This document shows, one piece after another, positions 24,801 to 38,200 of a stretch of 64,000 nucleotides of DNA. The translations under genes and the position numbers were made by a program. The stretch's first letter is position 1; each line of letters opens with the position of its first letter. The notes beneath the pieces are model-generated. The model did not search any database, was not told the origin of the DNA, and saw only the letters and a list, made by a program, of their open reading frames with translations. Origin of the DNA: Bugula neritina (taxonomy: Eukaryota; Bryozoa; Gymnolaemata; Cheilostomatida; Bugulidae); assembly GCA_964035545.1 (NCBI GenBank), contig OZ037769.1, forward strand, positions 15,933,133-15,997,132, in the 5' to 3' direction.

Positions 24801-27699
24801 GGCTGTTGACACATATTTTAGAATAACTAACCTCAATGAGTCCTCATGGAAAACCTTCAACATTAAAGTTGAAAACTCTCCTGACTGTCTCAGTGAGATC
24901 TGTCCAGTAGGATATAGAATAGATGGTCTCACACCAAATGCTGGTAACATACCGACAGGAAATGGATTGGGTAAATCTCTCACCTTCACAGTTGAACAAG
25001 CAGTGAAGCTGTACAAAGAGGAAGTGATGTCACCAACCGAAGAACTAGCGAGTCTTTCGGATTTGCTCATGACATCACAACTGATCTACTGTTCTGATGA
25101 TGGGGCACAGTTACATGACAGATTTATGAAAGAAATAGCTACATATGAGAAAGTCACAGCTCAGAATAATTCTAAAATCAAACAGAAGAGGTTGGAGAGA
25201 CTTTCCCTAGATTTACAGAAGTATGATTTCCTTCCAGAATTTGAACTTAAAACTTTTGTTGGCAAAGATGTGAAAGTAAAAAAAGACATTTTCCGTTACA
25301 TCAGTCTGTTGGCTACTAATCTAAACATTGCCCTTTGTTTTCAACTAAACCTTCCATGGGAGGTTTATCAGGCACTTTATCAGTCAGGGATGATTTCTAA
25401 AGAAAGCCTGAGATACCTTCACATTATCTTGGGACTCTCAATATACATGAGAACTATGGCATACATTATGATGGGAACTCAAAAATCTGAAATTTTACTA
25501 AGTACTCCAACTGCTGAGATAAAAAGTGGATTTGAAAAAAGCAAACACTTCTATATACCAAGGAAGATATTTGTGATGTTTGGTTCATTACTGATTCCAA
25601 TAAAGCAATCCCTCACATCAAGTTCGCACAAAGGAAATAGGCTACTGTCGACATTAAAAAAGAAGACTGCAATTGAATACCTAAAATCAGTGATTCCAAG
25701 TGATTTGGTGACAGATAAACATGATTATATGACAACATGTGAAGTACTGTGTTATGTTGAAGACTTAAACACAGCCTTAAAGTACATATCTGCTGGTTCA
25801 GGTGTTGATATCAGAAGTGTAGGGTATGAGGAGTTTGTGAAATGTATAAGATCAAAATACAACACAAACAAGTCAGATTACCTAGAGAAAAGGTATTTGG
25901 AAATGTGCTGTTATTTGCTGTTTACTAGCGGCCATAATAGTAGTGCCATTGACTATCTGAGTTGGTTAATCAGTTATGAAACAAGTTGGTTTAGTATACT
26001 ACAGTGTCAGAGGCTGATAGCTGACTGTATGAACAAACTGAGTAAATATAAACCTGCTAGAAATATTCTCATTCAGATAAAGTCTACACTAGAAGAAAAG
26101 CTCATGATAGACAAGAATAAATCTCTCACTGAGTACATACTGAGAAAGGTACAAGCTTCTACTGAATTGCAAGAGTATATGCTATATCAGTTTCAATTCA
26201 CATCTGAACTCTTCTACTCACTGGGTAGAGTTAATATTCACTTATCAAATCCAGCTGAAGCTAATTCTTACCTGATGCAGTCTTTTTCTATTCACAGAGC
26301 ATTGTGTGAAAAAAAGTTCTTAGATTCTAGTGCGGAAAAAAACATGATGATGGAATCAATTATTCAGAGCAGCTTAGGAGTTGTGTATGAACGGGAGGGT
26401 GAGAATAGCACAGCATTAGAATATTACACCAAGTCGCTGGAGATGCTGAAAGCTGTTTATGGTGAACATACAAACCACTCTAGTATAGCTACCAGCTATA
26501 ACAATATTGGTAATGTACACAGTGAACTAGGTAACTATGACACAGCACTAGAATATTACACCAAGTCAATGGAGATGAAGAAAGCTGTCTATGGTGAACA
26601 TACAAACCACTCCAGTATAGCTCTCACCTATGGTAATATTGGCAATGTACACAGTGAACTAGGTAACTATGACACAGCACTAGAATATTACACCAAGTCA
26701 ATGGAGATGATGAAAGATGTTTATGGTGAACATACAAACCACTCCAGTATAGCTAGCAGCTATGGTAATATTGGTAGTGTACACAGACAACTAGGTAACT
26801 ATGACACAGCACTAGAATATCACACCAAGTCATTGGAGATGGATAAAGCTGTTTATGGTGAACATACAAACCACTATAGTATAGCTACCAGCTATGGCAA
26901 TATTGGTAATGTACACAAAGAACTAGGTAACTATGACACAGCACTAGAATATTACACCAAGTCAATAGAGATGAAGAAAGCTGTATATGGTGAACATACA
27001 AACCACTCCAATATAGCTATCGGCTATAGTAATATTGGTGATGTACACAAGCAACTAGGTAACTATGACACAGCACTGGAATATTGCACCAAGTCAATGG
27101 AGATGATGAAAGCTGTTTATGGGGAAGGTTCAGCACATCCTGATCTTGTAACTGTAATCTCTTCTATTATAGACATCTATTTAGAATACAAGAGATATGA
27201 AGACTGTCTGTCCCTTTGCTATACTCCTGTAGTGAGTAATCAATGTCTGTCCAAAGTCCTCAACAGAATATCAACATATTACATCAGATCATCAAACTAC
27301 AGAAGAGCTGCTCAGTTTCTGCAGATTGCTATTTCTAAAGCTGCTGATCATAGCAAGCAACAGGCTGACAACTACCACCAGATGGGTAAATGTTACATGC
27401 TGATGTCATCATACAAGAAGAGTTGGTGTTGGTTGTACTCTGCTCTCTGTCTGTATCAGTCCCTTCCCAAAACCACAGAAGTAATTCTGTCTCTTGGTAA
27501 ACTTCACCTGTCCATATCCCATCTACTTCTACACACTGGTCATGTGACTCAGTCTCTTGAACATTGTCAAAGATCTCTTGACAACTTTAACAATCTCCCT
27601 GATCTCAATACAAACTCTGCTGTCAAATATCTGAAGACAGACCTTCTACAACTCTCTGACTCATTACATCTTATTAAAATGTTAATCAATCACTTCTAA
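21829..27699 (+). CDS. NTase-fold (DUF294/GlnD-like) protein with C-terminal TPR array, paralog B (two coding exons)
   Basis: Coding exons are 21829-21918 and 24298-27699. The donor is AAG/GTACTA, and the acceptor is TTGTCTTTCCTTTGTGATGTAG, near-identical to gene A. Phase 0 at the junction gives 1163 aa. The 30-codon first exon differs from that of gene A at only a few residues. The NTase motif LGSVARGE...SDLE is at the same positions (G167, S168, D179, E181), and DGLTPNAGN at 239-247. TPR units start at residue 735, as in gene A, but there are six (735-998), which accounts for the whole 44-residue length difference. The C-terminal helical region is highly similar to A. An intact frame with mostly conservative changes suggests both copies are under selection. 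AATAAA at 28467-28472 may be the poly(A) signal. Role unknown, as for A: a nucleotide-transfer domain coupled to a protein-binding array. Confidence 0.85.
22678..23113. mobile_element. MITE, GGGYCACAC family, copy 2 (intron of gene B)
   Basis: Ends GGGCCACACGACACAATTTA and TAAATTTCGTCGTGTGGCCC are inverted repeats extending about 40 bases. It is flanked by TA at 22676-22677 and 23114-23115. The interior matches copy 1 at 2591-2945. The order of neighbouring repeats differs from the gene A intron, so an independent insertion is possible. Confidence 0.75.
26410..27201 (+). repeat. Six 132-bp (44-aa) TPR-coding units in gene B
   Basis: Six in-frame 132-bp units code residues 735-998. The last unit has the same terminal variant as in gene A (YGEGSAHPDL). 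The array differs from that of gene A by exactly one unit, the expected product of unequal exchange or replication slippage. Confidence 0.9.
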
Positions 27700-28990
27700 C
27701 AGACATATTCATGGTATCCTGCATGACTATTGCAAACTTGAATGATACATTTTTCTCTTTTTGCCGTCTCTTCAACCCCCCCCCCTTGTTGTTCCCCTCA
27801 TGTTGGATTTTGCTATTATTCATTGAGTTGTCCATTCTGGTTTGACCAACACCTGCATGTATATATAAAGCTATAGCTTTGTGATACTCTCTTCTATGTA
27901 CTTTATGACTCTTCTCCTTCATAAATATATAAATTAATTATTATAATTCTTTATTTCCTTGTGTTGTTTTAGTACTTATAATACTTACTATATATACCCC
28001 TAAGAGATCAGCTGAAGTTAGTCTTAGCAATGTTAAGCTTTAAACTTTGCATAATAATAACTTCTGTATTATTGCTTTGAAATTCGCTTTTATTGAATTA
28101 TAAAATATAACTTTATATTATTATTGTGTGCATTATGATATGTTGTTTTTCTTACCCACAATGCATTTGTTATCTATAATCAATAATTCAATAATTCCCA
28201 TAACCTTGATTGAAAGTGAAATAGTTTATTTTAAATTTATGGTATCATACCAGCTATAGAAGCTTTGTTTTTGTATTTTGTGTCTTTCAATATTTCAGCA
28301 AATTTTTGATCTTTAAATTTTGTTTATTTTTGATCTCTTCGAAGCTGAACTATGTTTGGTTTTAATTTTAGCATTTACAACATTTTTCTTCAGTTTTATA
28401 TAATACAGTTCTATTGTGACTTATATTCCTTTTATCATAACATTGCGTCAGTGCAGTTAGTAGCAAAATAAAAATAGCATATGTTATGTAAACATTGTCT
28501 TTTTTAATATATAATTATATATATATTTAGTTTTATATAAGCTCTTATAATGATAGAAGATGTGACAAAGGGGACAATGAAACATCTTTTTTCAACAAAA
28601 ACACATGTTAGAACAGATCTGCGCAGTGTGAAAGTACAAGTAACAACATAGTGATATTTTAATATATTATTGTCCTATATCAATATCACAGCTACCACTT
28701 CGTAAAATTATAATATCAACATTATCTACTTACTCTACAGGAGATTTAAAGGGAAGTAAAAATGAATCTAATTACAATAATGGGAAAATGTGACATTTCA
28801 CTGATAATAATATTATATGTTGATGAAGGTGGAAAAATATAAATTGAAACTCTACAACAAACAAGTCTAAAAATAAAGAATATAAAAGCTGCAGATAAAC
28901 ACCATAACAAAACAAAACAAAACAATCTAGAAATTTAATTATAAATACAAATAAAAAATATTTTGAGGTTTTACAGTTTACATGTAGTAT
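27700..28990. repeat. 3' flank of gene B, duplicated after gene A, ending in a repeat of the post-satellite segment
   Basis: No gene is supported. The first part parallels 7129-8256. The last part (28816-28984) is a copy of the segment found at 15623-15790 and 30526-30680, so in this unit the satellite array is bracketed by direct copies of that roughly 170-bp segment. Confidence 0.55.
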
Positions 28991-29004
28991 CAGTAGGCCT
29001 ACAT

Positions 29005-30364
29005 ACAATATACTGGATATTCATATAATAATATCCCCAAAGAGTATACAATACATACAATACACTGATTATTTATATAATAATATACCCAAAGAGTATA
29101 CAATACAAACATTACACTGATTATTCATATAATAATATACCCAAAGAGTATACAATACATACAATACACTGACTATTCATATAATAATATACCCAAAGAG
29201 CATACAATACATACAATATACTGACTATTCATATAATAATATACCCAAAGAGTATACAATACACTGACTATTCATAATTATAATAATATACCCAAAGAGT
29301 ATACAATACACTGACTATTCATATAATAATATACCCAAAGAGTATACAATACATACAATACACTGACTATTCATATAATAATATACTCAAAGAGTATTCA
29401 ATACATACAATACACTGATTGTTCATATAATAATATACCCAAAGAGTATATAATATATACAATACAGTGACTATTCATATAATAATATACCCAAAGAGTA
29501 TACAATACATACAATACACTGACTATTCATATAATAATATACCCAAAGAGTATACAATACAAACAATACACTGATTGTTCATATAATAATATACCCAAAG
29601 AGTATACAATACATACAATACACTGACTATTCATATAATAATATACCCAAAGAGTATACAATACATACAATACACTGATTATTCATATAATAATATACCC
29701 AAAGAGTATACAATACATACAATACACTGACTATTCATATAATAATATACACAAAGAGTATACAATACATACAATATACTGGATATTCATATAATAATAT
29801 CCCCAAAGAGTATACAATACATTAGTTTTTCATATAATAATATACCCAAAGAGTATACAATACATACATTACACTGACTATTCATATAATAATATACCCA
29901 AAGAGTATACAATACATACAATACGCTGATTATTCATATAATAATATACCCAAAGAGTATACAATACATTAGCTTTTCATATAATAATATACCCAAAGAG
30001 TAATCAATACATACAATACACTGAATATTCATATAATAATATACCCAAAGAGTATACAATACATACAATACACTGACTATTCATATAATAATATACCCAA
30101 AGAGTATACAATACATACAATACACTGATTATTCATATAATAATATACCCAAAGAGTATACAATACATACAATACACTGATTATTTATATAATAATATAC
30201 CCAAAGAGTATACAATACATACAATACACTGACTATTCATATAATAATATACCCAAAGAGTATACAATACATACAATACACTGATTATTCATATAATAAT
30301 ATACCTAAAGGGTATACGATACATACAATACACTGAATATCCATATAATAATATACCCAAAGAG
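29005..30364. repeat. 52-bp satellite array 2
   Basis: About 26 monomers of the same 52-bp unit as array 1, mostly regular, with a few shortened ones and a variant carrying CATTAGTTTTTCATATAATA. It sits at the corresponding place downstream of gene B and has no LINE insertion. Confidence 0.9.
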
Positions 30365-30828
30365 TCATTTCTCTGAAGTTAAAGAGAAATTTGTGAATAT
30401 TTCACTGGCTAGCTTTAGTGAAAGCATGAAACTTTATTTTGACATCACATTTGTCCACCATATTATTAAAACAGCAAGCAAGATGCTGCTAAAGCCATGC
30501 ATTATGCACAGGATAAAAGAAATTATGTTAATGAAGGTAAAAAAATATAAATTGAAACCCTACAACAAACAAGTCTAAAAATAGAAAATATAAAAGCTGC
30601 AAATAATAAACATGCTGTCTAGAAATTTAATTACAGATACAAATACAAAATATTTTGTAGTTTTACAGTTTACATGTAATATCAGTTAACACTTGTATAA
30701 AGTAAATAATGGAGTCACTAACTTGTATAATAAACTACAAAAAAATAAATCAGTTAAAAATATATTATGCAGACAACTACAAGGTTTTAGGAAAAGTAAT
30801 AAAATAAACAGCTATTCACGAGCCGATA
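30364..30828. repeat. Post-satellite flank segment, copy 2
   Basis: Matches 15413-15930 in order (TCTCTGAAGTTAAAGAGAAA to GAGCCGATA). The right end of detectable homology, GAGCCGATA, is the same in both copies and probably marks the border of the duplicated block. Confidence 0.7.
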
Positions 30829-30912
30829 GAATGAGTCATCAGATTCTCCTCATATAGAGTTATCTTCCCATGTCTCACATGTAGACTAGAGAAAGTAGAG
30901 TATACACATATT

Positions 30913-31075
30913 CACTGCGTTTCCATTATCGCATTATGCGAATGGATTTTTTCATTCGGCTAATGGAAACAGTTACATCGAATGAAACCGCAACTATAAG
31001 TTAATGCAAACCACAAACCACAAATAATCCGTATGGGAATTCGTTCGCATTATGCGCAGTCATGGAAACGCAGTG
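30913..31075. mobile_element. Short MITE with CACTGCGTTTCCAT inverted ends
   Basis: A 163-bp element starting CACTGCGTTTCCAT and ending ATGGAAACGCAGTG, a perfect 14-bp terminal inverted repeat. Similar CGCATTATGCG(A) blocks lie inside both ends. ATATT flanks both sides, a possible 5-bp target duplication, though in AT-rich DNA this is weak. Non-coding. Confidence 0.7.
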
Positions 31076-31190
31076 ATATTATATAGAGTATACTTGTTCA
31101 GTATGAGAGATTATCATTATATTACAATATACTCTGAGTGCAGTTAGATACACCATTCTGAAATAAGGAGTGGATATAATATCCCTGTAC

Positions 31191-31343
31191 CTGGAGGGGG
31201 AGGTGGGTACTGACTATAGTGTAGTCAGCTGTCTGTCCAGTAGGGGGTGCTGCCCTGTTGATGGGTGAGAGACGACCTTGAGGATAATGTTGTTGAGACT
31301 GAGAGTATGTTGGAGGAGGTCGTCTGCTGTTATGGTGACTCAT
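31191..31343 (-). CDS. Probable first coding exon of a proline-rich protein
   Basis: The ATG at 31343 opens 51 codons beginning MSHHNSRRPPPTYSQSQQHY and continuing through PINRAAPPTGQTADY. The exon ends at 31191 with a CTCCAG/GTACAG donor, phase 0. The sequence is Pro-, Gln- and Ser-rich and probably disordered, like cytosolic tails or scaffold N-termini. No downstream exon could be identified; going down the minus strand the next kilobases are repeat and satellite, so the rest may be far away. The gene is not recognised. A three-unit tandem repeat lies directly upstream of the ATG. Confidence 0.4.
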
Positions 31344-31360
31344 CTCTTGTTCTCAAGAAG

Positions 31361-31583
31361 CAGAAGAGTAGAGTATAGTCTGCTAGTCATGTGACACTTA
31401 TAGCAGTGCAACCACTTGTTATTCAGTGTCACAGCTACACACAGAAGAGTACAGTATTACAGTCTGCTAGTCATGTGCAGTGAAACCACTTGTTATTCAG
31501 TGTCACAGCTGTAGACAGATGAGTAGAGTATTATCGTCTGCTAGTCATGCGATACCAGCAATACAGTCACTTGTTATTCAGGT
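31361..31583. repeat. Tandem repeat, three units of about 75-80 bp, upstream of the proline-rich exon
   Basis: Units contain AGTCTGCTAGTCATG and CACTTGTTATTCAG and start near 31361, 31442 and 31514. They would lie in the 5' UTR or proximal promoter of the minus-strand exon. Confidence 0.7.
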
Positions 31584-32722
31584 AGTTAAAAGCAATAAGT
31601 GTTACTATGGCTATTAGGAGTAATATTATCCCACAAAGCTGCACTATTGGTTGTATTTAATAATTTTCTTGTATTAGCTTTATATAGGTTTAGACTATTT
31701 TATTACCAGTCAGTGTGAAAGTAGGACTGAAATACATCAGAGTGCTGTGAGAATATTTGAAGATGGAGACTGGAGCATTGTTATAGCTGGTAGTAACTGT
31801 CAATACACAGCAGTATACCTACAGTACAGTTGAGAGTAGAACTTTATTTACCCTGAAAGGTGTGAATAAACATACATTGGTTATATACTTACTCACTCTT
31901 CAACCTATATATATACACATATGGCAGACATATTGTACTATAAATGGGGTGATTGTGTATAAAGTAAAATTGAAAAGTATTTTAAACTAGTTGAAGAAAT
32001 ATTGTACAGTGCAGAGATGCTGTACAATATTGTCCAAAGATAGTAGAGAATTATATTTGATGCTATATATGCATGTCGTATTTGTTGTATGCTGTATATG
32101 CTGTATGGTATAAGATACATCATGTTATATTATATATATAATGTACGGCATATACTGTATGTAGTGTAGAATATAATATTGAGTATATATGGTAGCTATA
32201 TTTATTGTATATATAAAACTTATACTGCTTGTTGTCCCATTATAATAGTCACCTGCACTAATATTGGCTAACTTACTGATAGATAAGTTACTATATAATG
32301 ATAAACTTCAATAATAACATTATTATACGCAGCAAACTAATTATTTTACTGTTAATTCCTAAACTGTTGCATGGTATAAAATATCACTAAGAGCAAATTT
32401 AGTTGCATTTAGCTAAAAGTATAATCCAACTCTCCCCATTTTGCAGGGCATAATTTCACAGTATCTCGTCTTCAGACATAACACTCATGTGCCAATACGA
32501 GATACATTACATCATAAATAAATGTCGTCTATCGGCAAAAATTTTGCAGTAGCCAATCATAGTACTATAAGAGGGCAGTCTGAGTGTAGTATCTCGTTTA
32601 TCGGCATAATTATAATAGCCCGTAGTTGAAGATGGAGTTGGAAGCTTTTCAAATACCTCCCACATATAATAGCATTTATGCTAGTCCCTACAGCTAAATA
32701 AACATTATGGTAGACCAATAAT
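31584..32722. other. AT-rich intergenic region
   Basis: No coding sequence is supported. TGTAT/CTGTATG-like motifs recur near 32060-32170. ATACGAGATAC and related GTATCTCGT words recur near 32460-32600, perhaps a degraded inverted-repeat element. Confidence 0.35.
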
Positions 32723-32724
32723 CA

Positions 32725-35285
32725 CACAGTTAGTTTAAGGTCATTACTTTCCAGACTAAGGCACTGCTTTATGTTATATATAAACGGTTTCCAGGGGATA
32801 GCTCGAACAGTTTTTGTCTCACATTAACAAATTTTACATGAAAAGATAGCTCTTGCATTCCTCTTTCATATACTTTTTTAATTTTTCAATAAAAAATTTT
32901 CTGAGAAAGTTGTTGCATAATAAGTAAAATTTTACACCCTCCATGTTCCACTGCTGTAACACAGGGGATTCATTTTATAAAGTATAAAAGTTAAACTTGA
33001 CATTCCTTGATATGTTTTCTCTAATATACTTTCTTTGTTTTTTGAAATTCTGTTTATGCTCTTCACAATTTGGTAAAAACATACACCATTTTGCAAGTTT
33101 CACTGCAATTTTCTAAATTCTTCATATGGTGGTTCTAGCTACGCTCCTGTGACTAATTATAACATTCCTAGTACGTTTGCCGCTCTGCACACTATCACAA
33201 TAACATATAGTACCCTCTCGCACAAATTGGCAATCTATTGGATTTCTGCCAATATAATGTTCCCTGTTTTACATTAGCACTTAGCTGAATCATCTCACTA
33301 TGTTACAATAATATATTGAAAATGCCTCAGCACAACATAATTCTTTGTTTGTTTGGCAGAGTTAATTTCAGCTAAATCACTTCACTTTGCAGTCTTGTCA
33401 GTAAAGGTCTGTCTATAGCGCAGCAAGTGTACTTTCAGTTTCTCTAATTCACATATGATTATTTTAAGTACATTGTATTCTATAAGATCAATTTAAGGTT
33501 TAGTCCAGTGTTCAGTATCTAATTATTATGCATGTATGTTGTCTTACTGTTGAACAAAAGTTAAAAAAAAACTTTACAATTATAGCCATATTTATTATAC
33601 ATGCGTAGGATTTGCATAAGTTGACAAAAAAAATTGCAACAAAACAGGGTTGAACCATGACCAACCAACTCGTCGCTGACGCCTCTAACCTCTGGACCAC
33701 GCAGACATCGTTATTGAGACGTGCACTATATGAGTCACTATCATTACATAAATATTTCGCGCGCAAATGGGTTATAATTATTAGGCTGTCAATTCATGTT
33801 GATAGCAGTGACTGTTGCAATAGTCTCGGGTTACTGGCAAAGCTAATGGTTTTGAACAAATAACCCAAAAGTTTAAAAATAAGTAGCTTGCGTATTACTA
33901 GCTACAAAAACAGGTCTGAAATAGACTGGTAAAGCAAGCTCTTATTGTAGAGTTTGCAGATGTGCTCTAAAATAAAACTTAAACTGTATGCTATTACATA
34001 AGTATTTGTATGCGAGAGATAAATGGACATTACTGAGTTTCTGGAAAACAACATACTTGAAGTTAACTTTGACAATGGTGTGTTATTTTCATCATAGCTA
34101 GCCTATAGCATAAATCTCTAATCATATGAATCTTTATGAAGCCCACAGCTCATGTAAGGGTGGCAATGTAATTTGAAATGAACAATTATGTTGCTGCATT
34201 GTGTCTAAGGTATATTAGAGAGCAGAATTTGGTTTCACTAGCCTACCCCAACGGCATTCTACAATGCAGCTTATATGCTGGCAGTTGTAACAAGTACTGC
34301 CAATAGCAAGGTTACTATCACTGCTAGCTCTGTGCAGTATGTAACCTCTTGAATAATTGCGCCAATTTTAAACTCTTGGAAGTTGGCCAAGTTATCATAT
34401 CGCAGCCAGCCACCGGAGACAAAGCATCAGAGCTATTCATATAATATTATACTGATGCACTTGGTAGCAGAGTGGCTAACCTAATATAGTTCATAGTTCA
34501 ACACCCTTTACTTTGGGAATACAGCCTCTTTTTTTAGGTTTACCTTACAAAGCATGAAAATATCTAAACTGATATTCTGATAATTTAGAGGTACATTTTG
34601 AAAACTAGGTTAATTGCACTTGTTTGCACAACAATAATAAAATAGATATTATGCAGTATAATAAAAACACACATAATACTATATAATATATTATAATGAT
34701 AATAATATAATATTATAAGTACCATTACTGCATTTTATAAATCACATGGTTGCCAAAAAAATGTATCACAAATTTTGTAATTATACATCAAAAATAGAAC
34801 TAGCTAGGCAGCAGGTTAGAATAGAGTAAATTTTTAAAACATGAAATCATGATTTGACTATTGTTTTATTTAGGCCAACCAACCTAGGAATACAAGATTG
34901 GGTTTTAGCTGACAGTTTATAACATTTAGCTTTTGAGCCAGCAGCACTGGCACTTGTGAAGTATAGGCCAAGTTAGTGAAGCGAGACTAACGAGCACTCA
35001 AATACAAGGCATATTGAGACACAATAACAAGTCAGGAGCGTATAAATTGAAAAGAATGTGGAAGGGGGACTATGTTTTTCAACAAGCTATAACTTAAACA
35101 TGAATTGGCTTTTGAAAAAAATAAAAAAGTATATTGGAGAACATAAGTTTCTTTATCTTTTCATATTTTTTTTGTTCCTGTGACATTCAACCTGTTCGAG
35201 CTATCAGTGGAACATTGTTCATATAGAACATAAAGCACCTGGCAAAGAGCCAGAAAATGAAAAGTATGACCTTAAACCAACTGTG
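32725..35285. mobile_element. Non-autonomous TIR DNA transposon, copy 2 (inverted relative to copy 1)
   Basis: This 2561-bp element is the reverse complement of 9706-12243 with scattered differences. Its ends are CACAGTTAGTTTAAGG and CCTTAAACCAACTGTG. It is flanked by CA at 32723-32724 and 35286-35287, so the target duplication is 2 bp in both copies (TA in copy 1, CA here). No transposase is visible. Near-full-length conservation of two copies points to fairly recent mobility using a transposase encoded elsewhere. Confidence 0.8.
33632..33710 (-). ncRNA. tRNA-like Pol III module inside TIR element copy 2
   Basis: On the minus strand, A-box TGGTCCAGAGG is at 33699-33689 and B-box-like GGTTCAACCCT at 33656-33646, as in copy 1. 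The sequence just 5' of the A box differs more between copies than the boxes do. Confidence 0.45.
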
Positions 35286-35287
35286 CA

Positions 35288-38200
35288 TGAAAGCTCTACT
35301 CATTTGTAACTGGAGGATTTGTAGCACCACAATACTAAATTTCTTGCATTGGAGGTGCTTAGGCTGTGTTGTCATAGTGATTTGTACTTATTGGGGCTTG
35401 GTATAAAATTAAACCTGATAATTATAAGGATTAAAGTATTATTGCTGTGGTTTCAACTGACCAACTTTGGAGTTATTATCTCGATTCTTCGTCAGGAATG
35501 GTTAGATAATTTCATGCAATAATGAGTTTTGGCTTTATATCATTATAAATATCTACATTGATGGCAGCACTGAGCTAGAATTCTAATATCTTTTCAAGCT
35601 CATTGGGTGGCAGATTATTGGCTAAATTTTATGCAGATATTGAATAAATAATGTGGTTTGATAGTTGTGCTATATTGTTAGGTTCACAAGCATCTTTAAA
35701 AAGTTATAATTATTGCGTTGACCATAGGTCAAAAAATTACCTAAAGAGAGGGCAGACAACTCCAAAAGATTGTTTTCGCAGAAGCAAGTAAAATTCAGCT
35801 GAACTGAATACTCCAACTGATCAACATTTTCATCTATTAAAATTGAAGAAAAGTTAAATATTAGTATACTATTCTAATCATGAATAGGCACAAGCTAAAA
35901 AGATATTTATTTCAAAAAATATAAAAAGTAAAGTAACACAACAATGTTTGCAAACGCAGACCTAAAAATGTGAATATTCTCGCTTGAAATTAAGTCTGAA
36001 ATTCAGACTTTTCTAGGTTGAATTGACTTTAATTGACTCACCAGAAAAAACAATTATTAAAATTATAAAGACAAGCATGTAATGAAATATGTAATTCATT
36101 AGCAAAACTGGAGGAAAGCACTTTTTTTCTAGAAATTGTTCGATTACATAATACATTTTGGGCAAATGATGTTTTTTAATAAAATAAAACTGTTGTATTG
36201 TTTGGCTAGATGAAGTTTCGAAAGTATTTTTAATATTTTCTCAAATAAAGTAGACATGCACTCCATTTTCACATTTTTTGGCAAAACATGATTGGGATTC
36301 AGTAGTCAATCAGTTAAGTTTGACACAAGGAGTTGTCACATCCATTCCAAAGAACAAGACCATCTACAATAACAAACATGGAAAGTACCTAAAATTACAT
36401 TTAAGTTTACAACAGTCCTTAAAATAAATGTTGCCTTCTACCAATGTTAAATAAGAACATGATGTAATGCTATGTTTACTTAGACTAAATCTTGCTGACT
36501 TACAATGAAATTCATTCATTTCAATTTGAAAATTCTTGTCAATAACTTGACTCTATGCTAACAACTGATTGTAATACCAAAATCACACTGCTACTTTTAG
36601 TTTAGGGAATTCGTTTTCATTATTAGTTCAATATTCAGCAGAGGTTTTTCTTTAATGAACAAACAATAGGCATACATGCAGATGAAAGATTAGGTCTAGT
36701 GAATACTAATTTTGTGCCTAACAAAAAAAAATGAAAGATTGCATGAAAAATTAACAACTCTAAAAACTTGCAATTTGAATGAGGCTCAGGCTTTTAGGTG
36801 AGCAAGGGTAACCAGAAGAGCTACTTTAATGGAAGAAATTACTGACTCATTGTGTAGTTGCAGGCTGCATGATGCGTTTTGATTCTCACAACCACTTTTG
36901 AAAAGGGAAAATCCATTAAATTAAGACTACTGGCAAACAACAGAACGATAAGGAAAAAATACCAAGTAGAAATTCACTTCTCAAAGCAAACTGTAGTTAA
37001 TACATTATAGATGCTTAGAAGAAGCAGGCAATAGTGAATGCTATATAGTGTAGATCAGGATTCTATACAATGACAAGTAAACTGAAATTCCAGTGCACTT
37101 TGAAACTACTTGTAAGAATGGGCTTAGTGCTTTATAGTGCCTTGAAATTTTTTCAAGTCTAATTGGCACCATGCTATTAGAATTCGCAGAGAGATGACCC
37201 TTTAAACTTTCACTTTAAACTTTAATACCTTCACGATTTTCAGTAAGAAATTCAATTCATCTAGGTCTGAAATTTCACCGAGTTGCATTGCAAGCCGCTG
37301 GTCAAAATGTTTAGTTTGTGATAACTTAATCAGCTGATTTCAGAATAACAATCATTGGGAATGACATCTTCATGTAGATATAGATATTTATGCTTATAAT
37401 TATATCGGCTGCCTTCATCAATCATCGATACTATGCTGCCAAATCAACTAATTAATTACAGTTGGAAACTTCAAAGGGCATTGAATAGCAATTAAGCAAG
37501 TTATACTTTTAATATTACAAAAAGAACTTATGCATCAATATGATTTAAAATATAGGTGGGCACTCCGCTAGTGATATTAACTGAAACTGGAACTTTTTTC
37601 ATGCAGGAAAAGCAAAAACGCATCTCAACAGAAACCTAAAAATGTCCAGCACACTTTATGCTTTGGCAACATGCACACAATAACTTCGTTTATGGTACAA
37701 ACCTTTTTGTTGATTGTTTTCCAACATTTTCACTAGAGCAAAGCCGAAAGAAATTTGGAAACTGCATAATGATGCCAGCCACCGTGGCATCATCTTCTCT
37801 GGAAAATTATTGACAAATCATCACCCAAAAACTTCAGCAAAGCCTCCATCAATAGTATGTAATACTTTAGGTGAAACTAAAAAGAAAGAGACAATATTTT
37901 CGTGTAATTTAACCCATCAATAAACGCATCAATAGTTAGTGTGGCCACGGTTTAAACCTCATTAATTTCATGCTATTTAAGGCTTTTACAACTTAAAAGA
38001 TGTAATTCATCTGCAAGAGAAATGTTAGGTATATGAAATGAGTAGAAGTGCAAAAGCAAGCAGGTATTAAGGAAGGAAGAGTTAGTAGGTGTACTTTGAC
38101 TTGCGATAAATCAATGTGATACCAGATGTGAATTTTGAGGTGTGTTTACTCCAATCTCACTGAAAAGGTAGAAATAGCTAAATTTACGAGACACACAATA

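Noticed and set aside
29005-30364. Regular 52-bp repeats resembling a CRISPR array
   Set aside because: Units are directly tandem with no unique spacers, in a eukaryotic intron-bearing context; this is satellite DNA.
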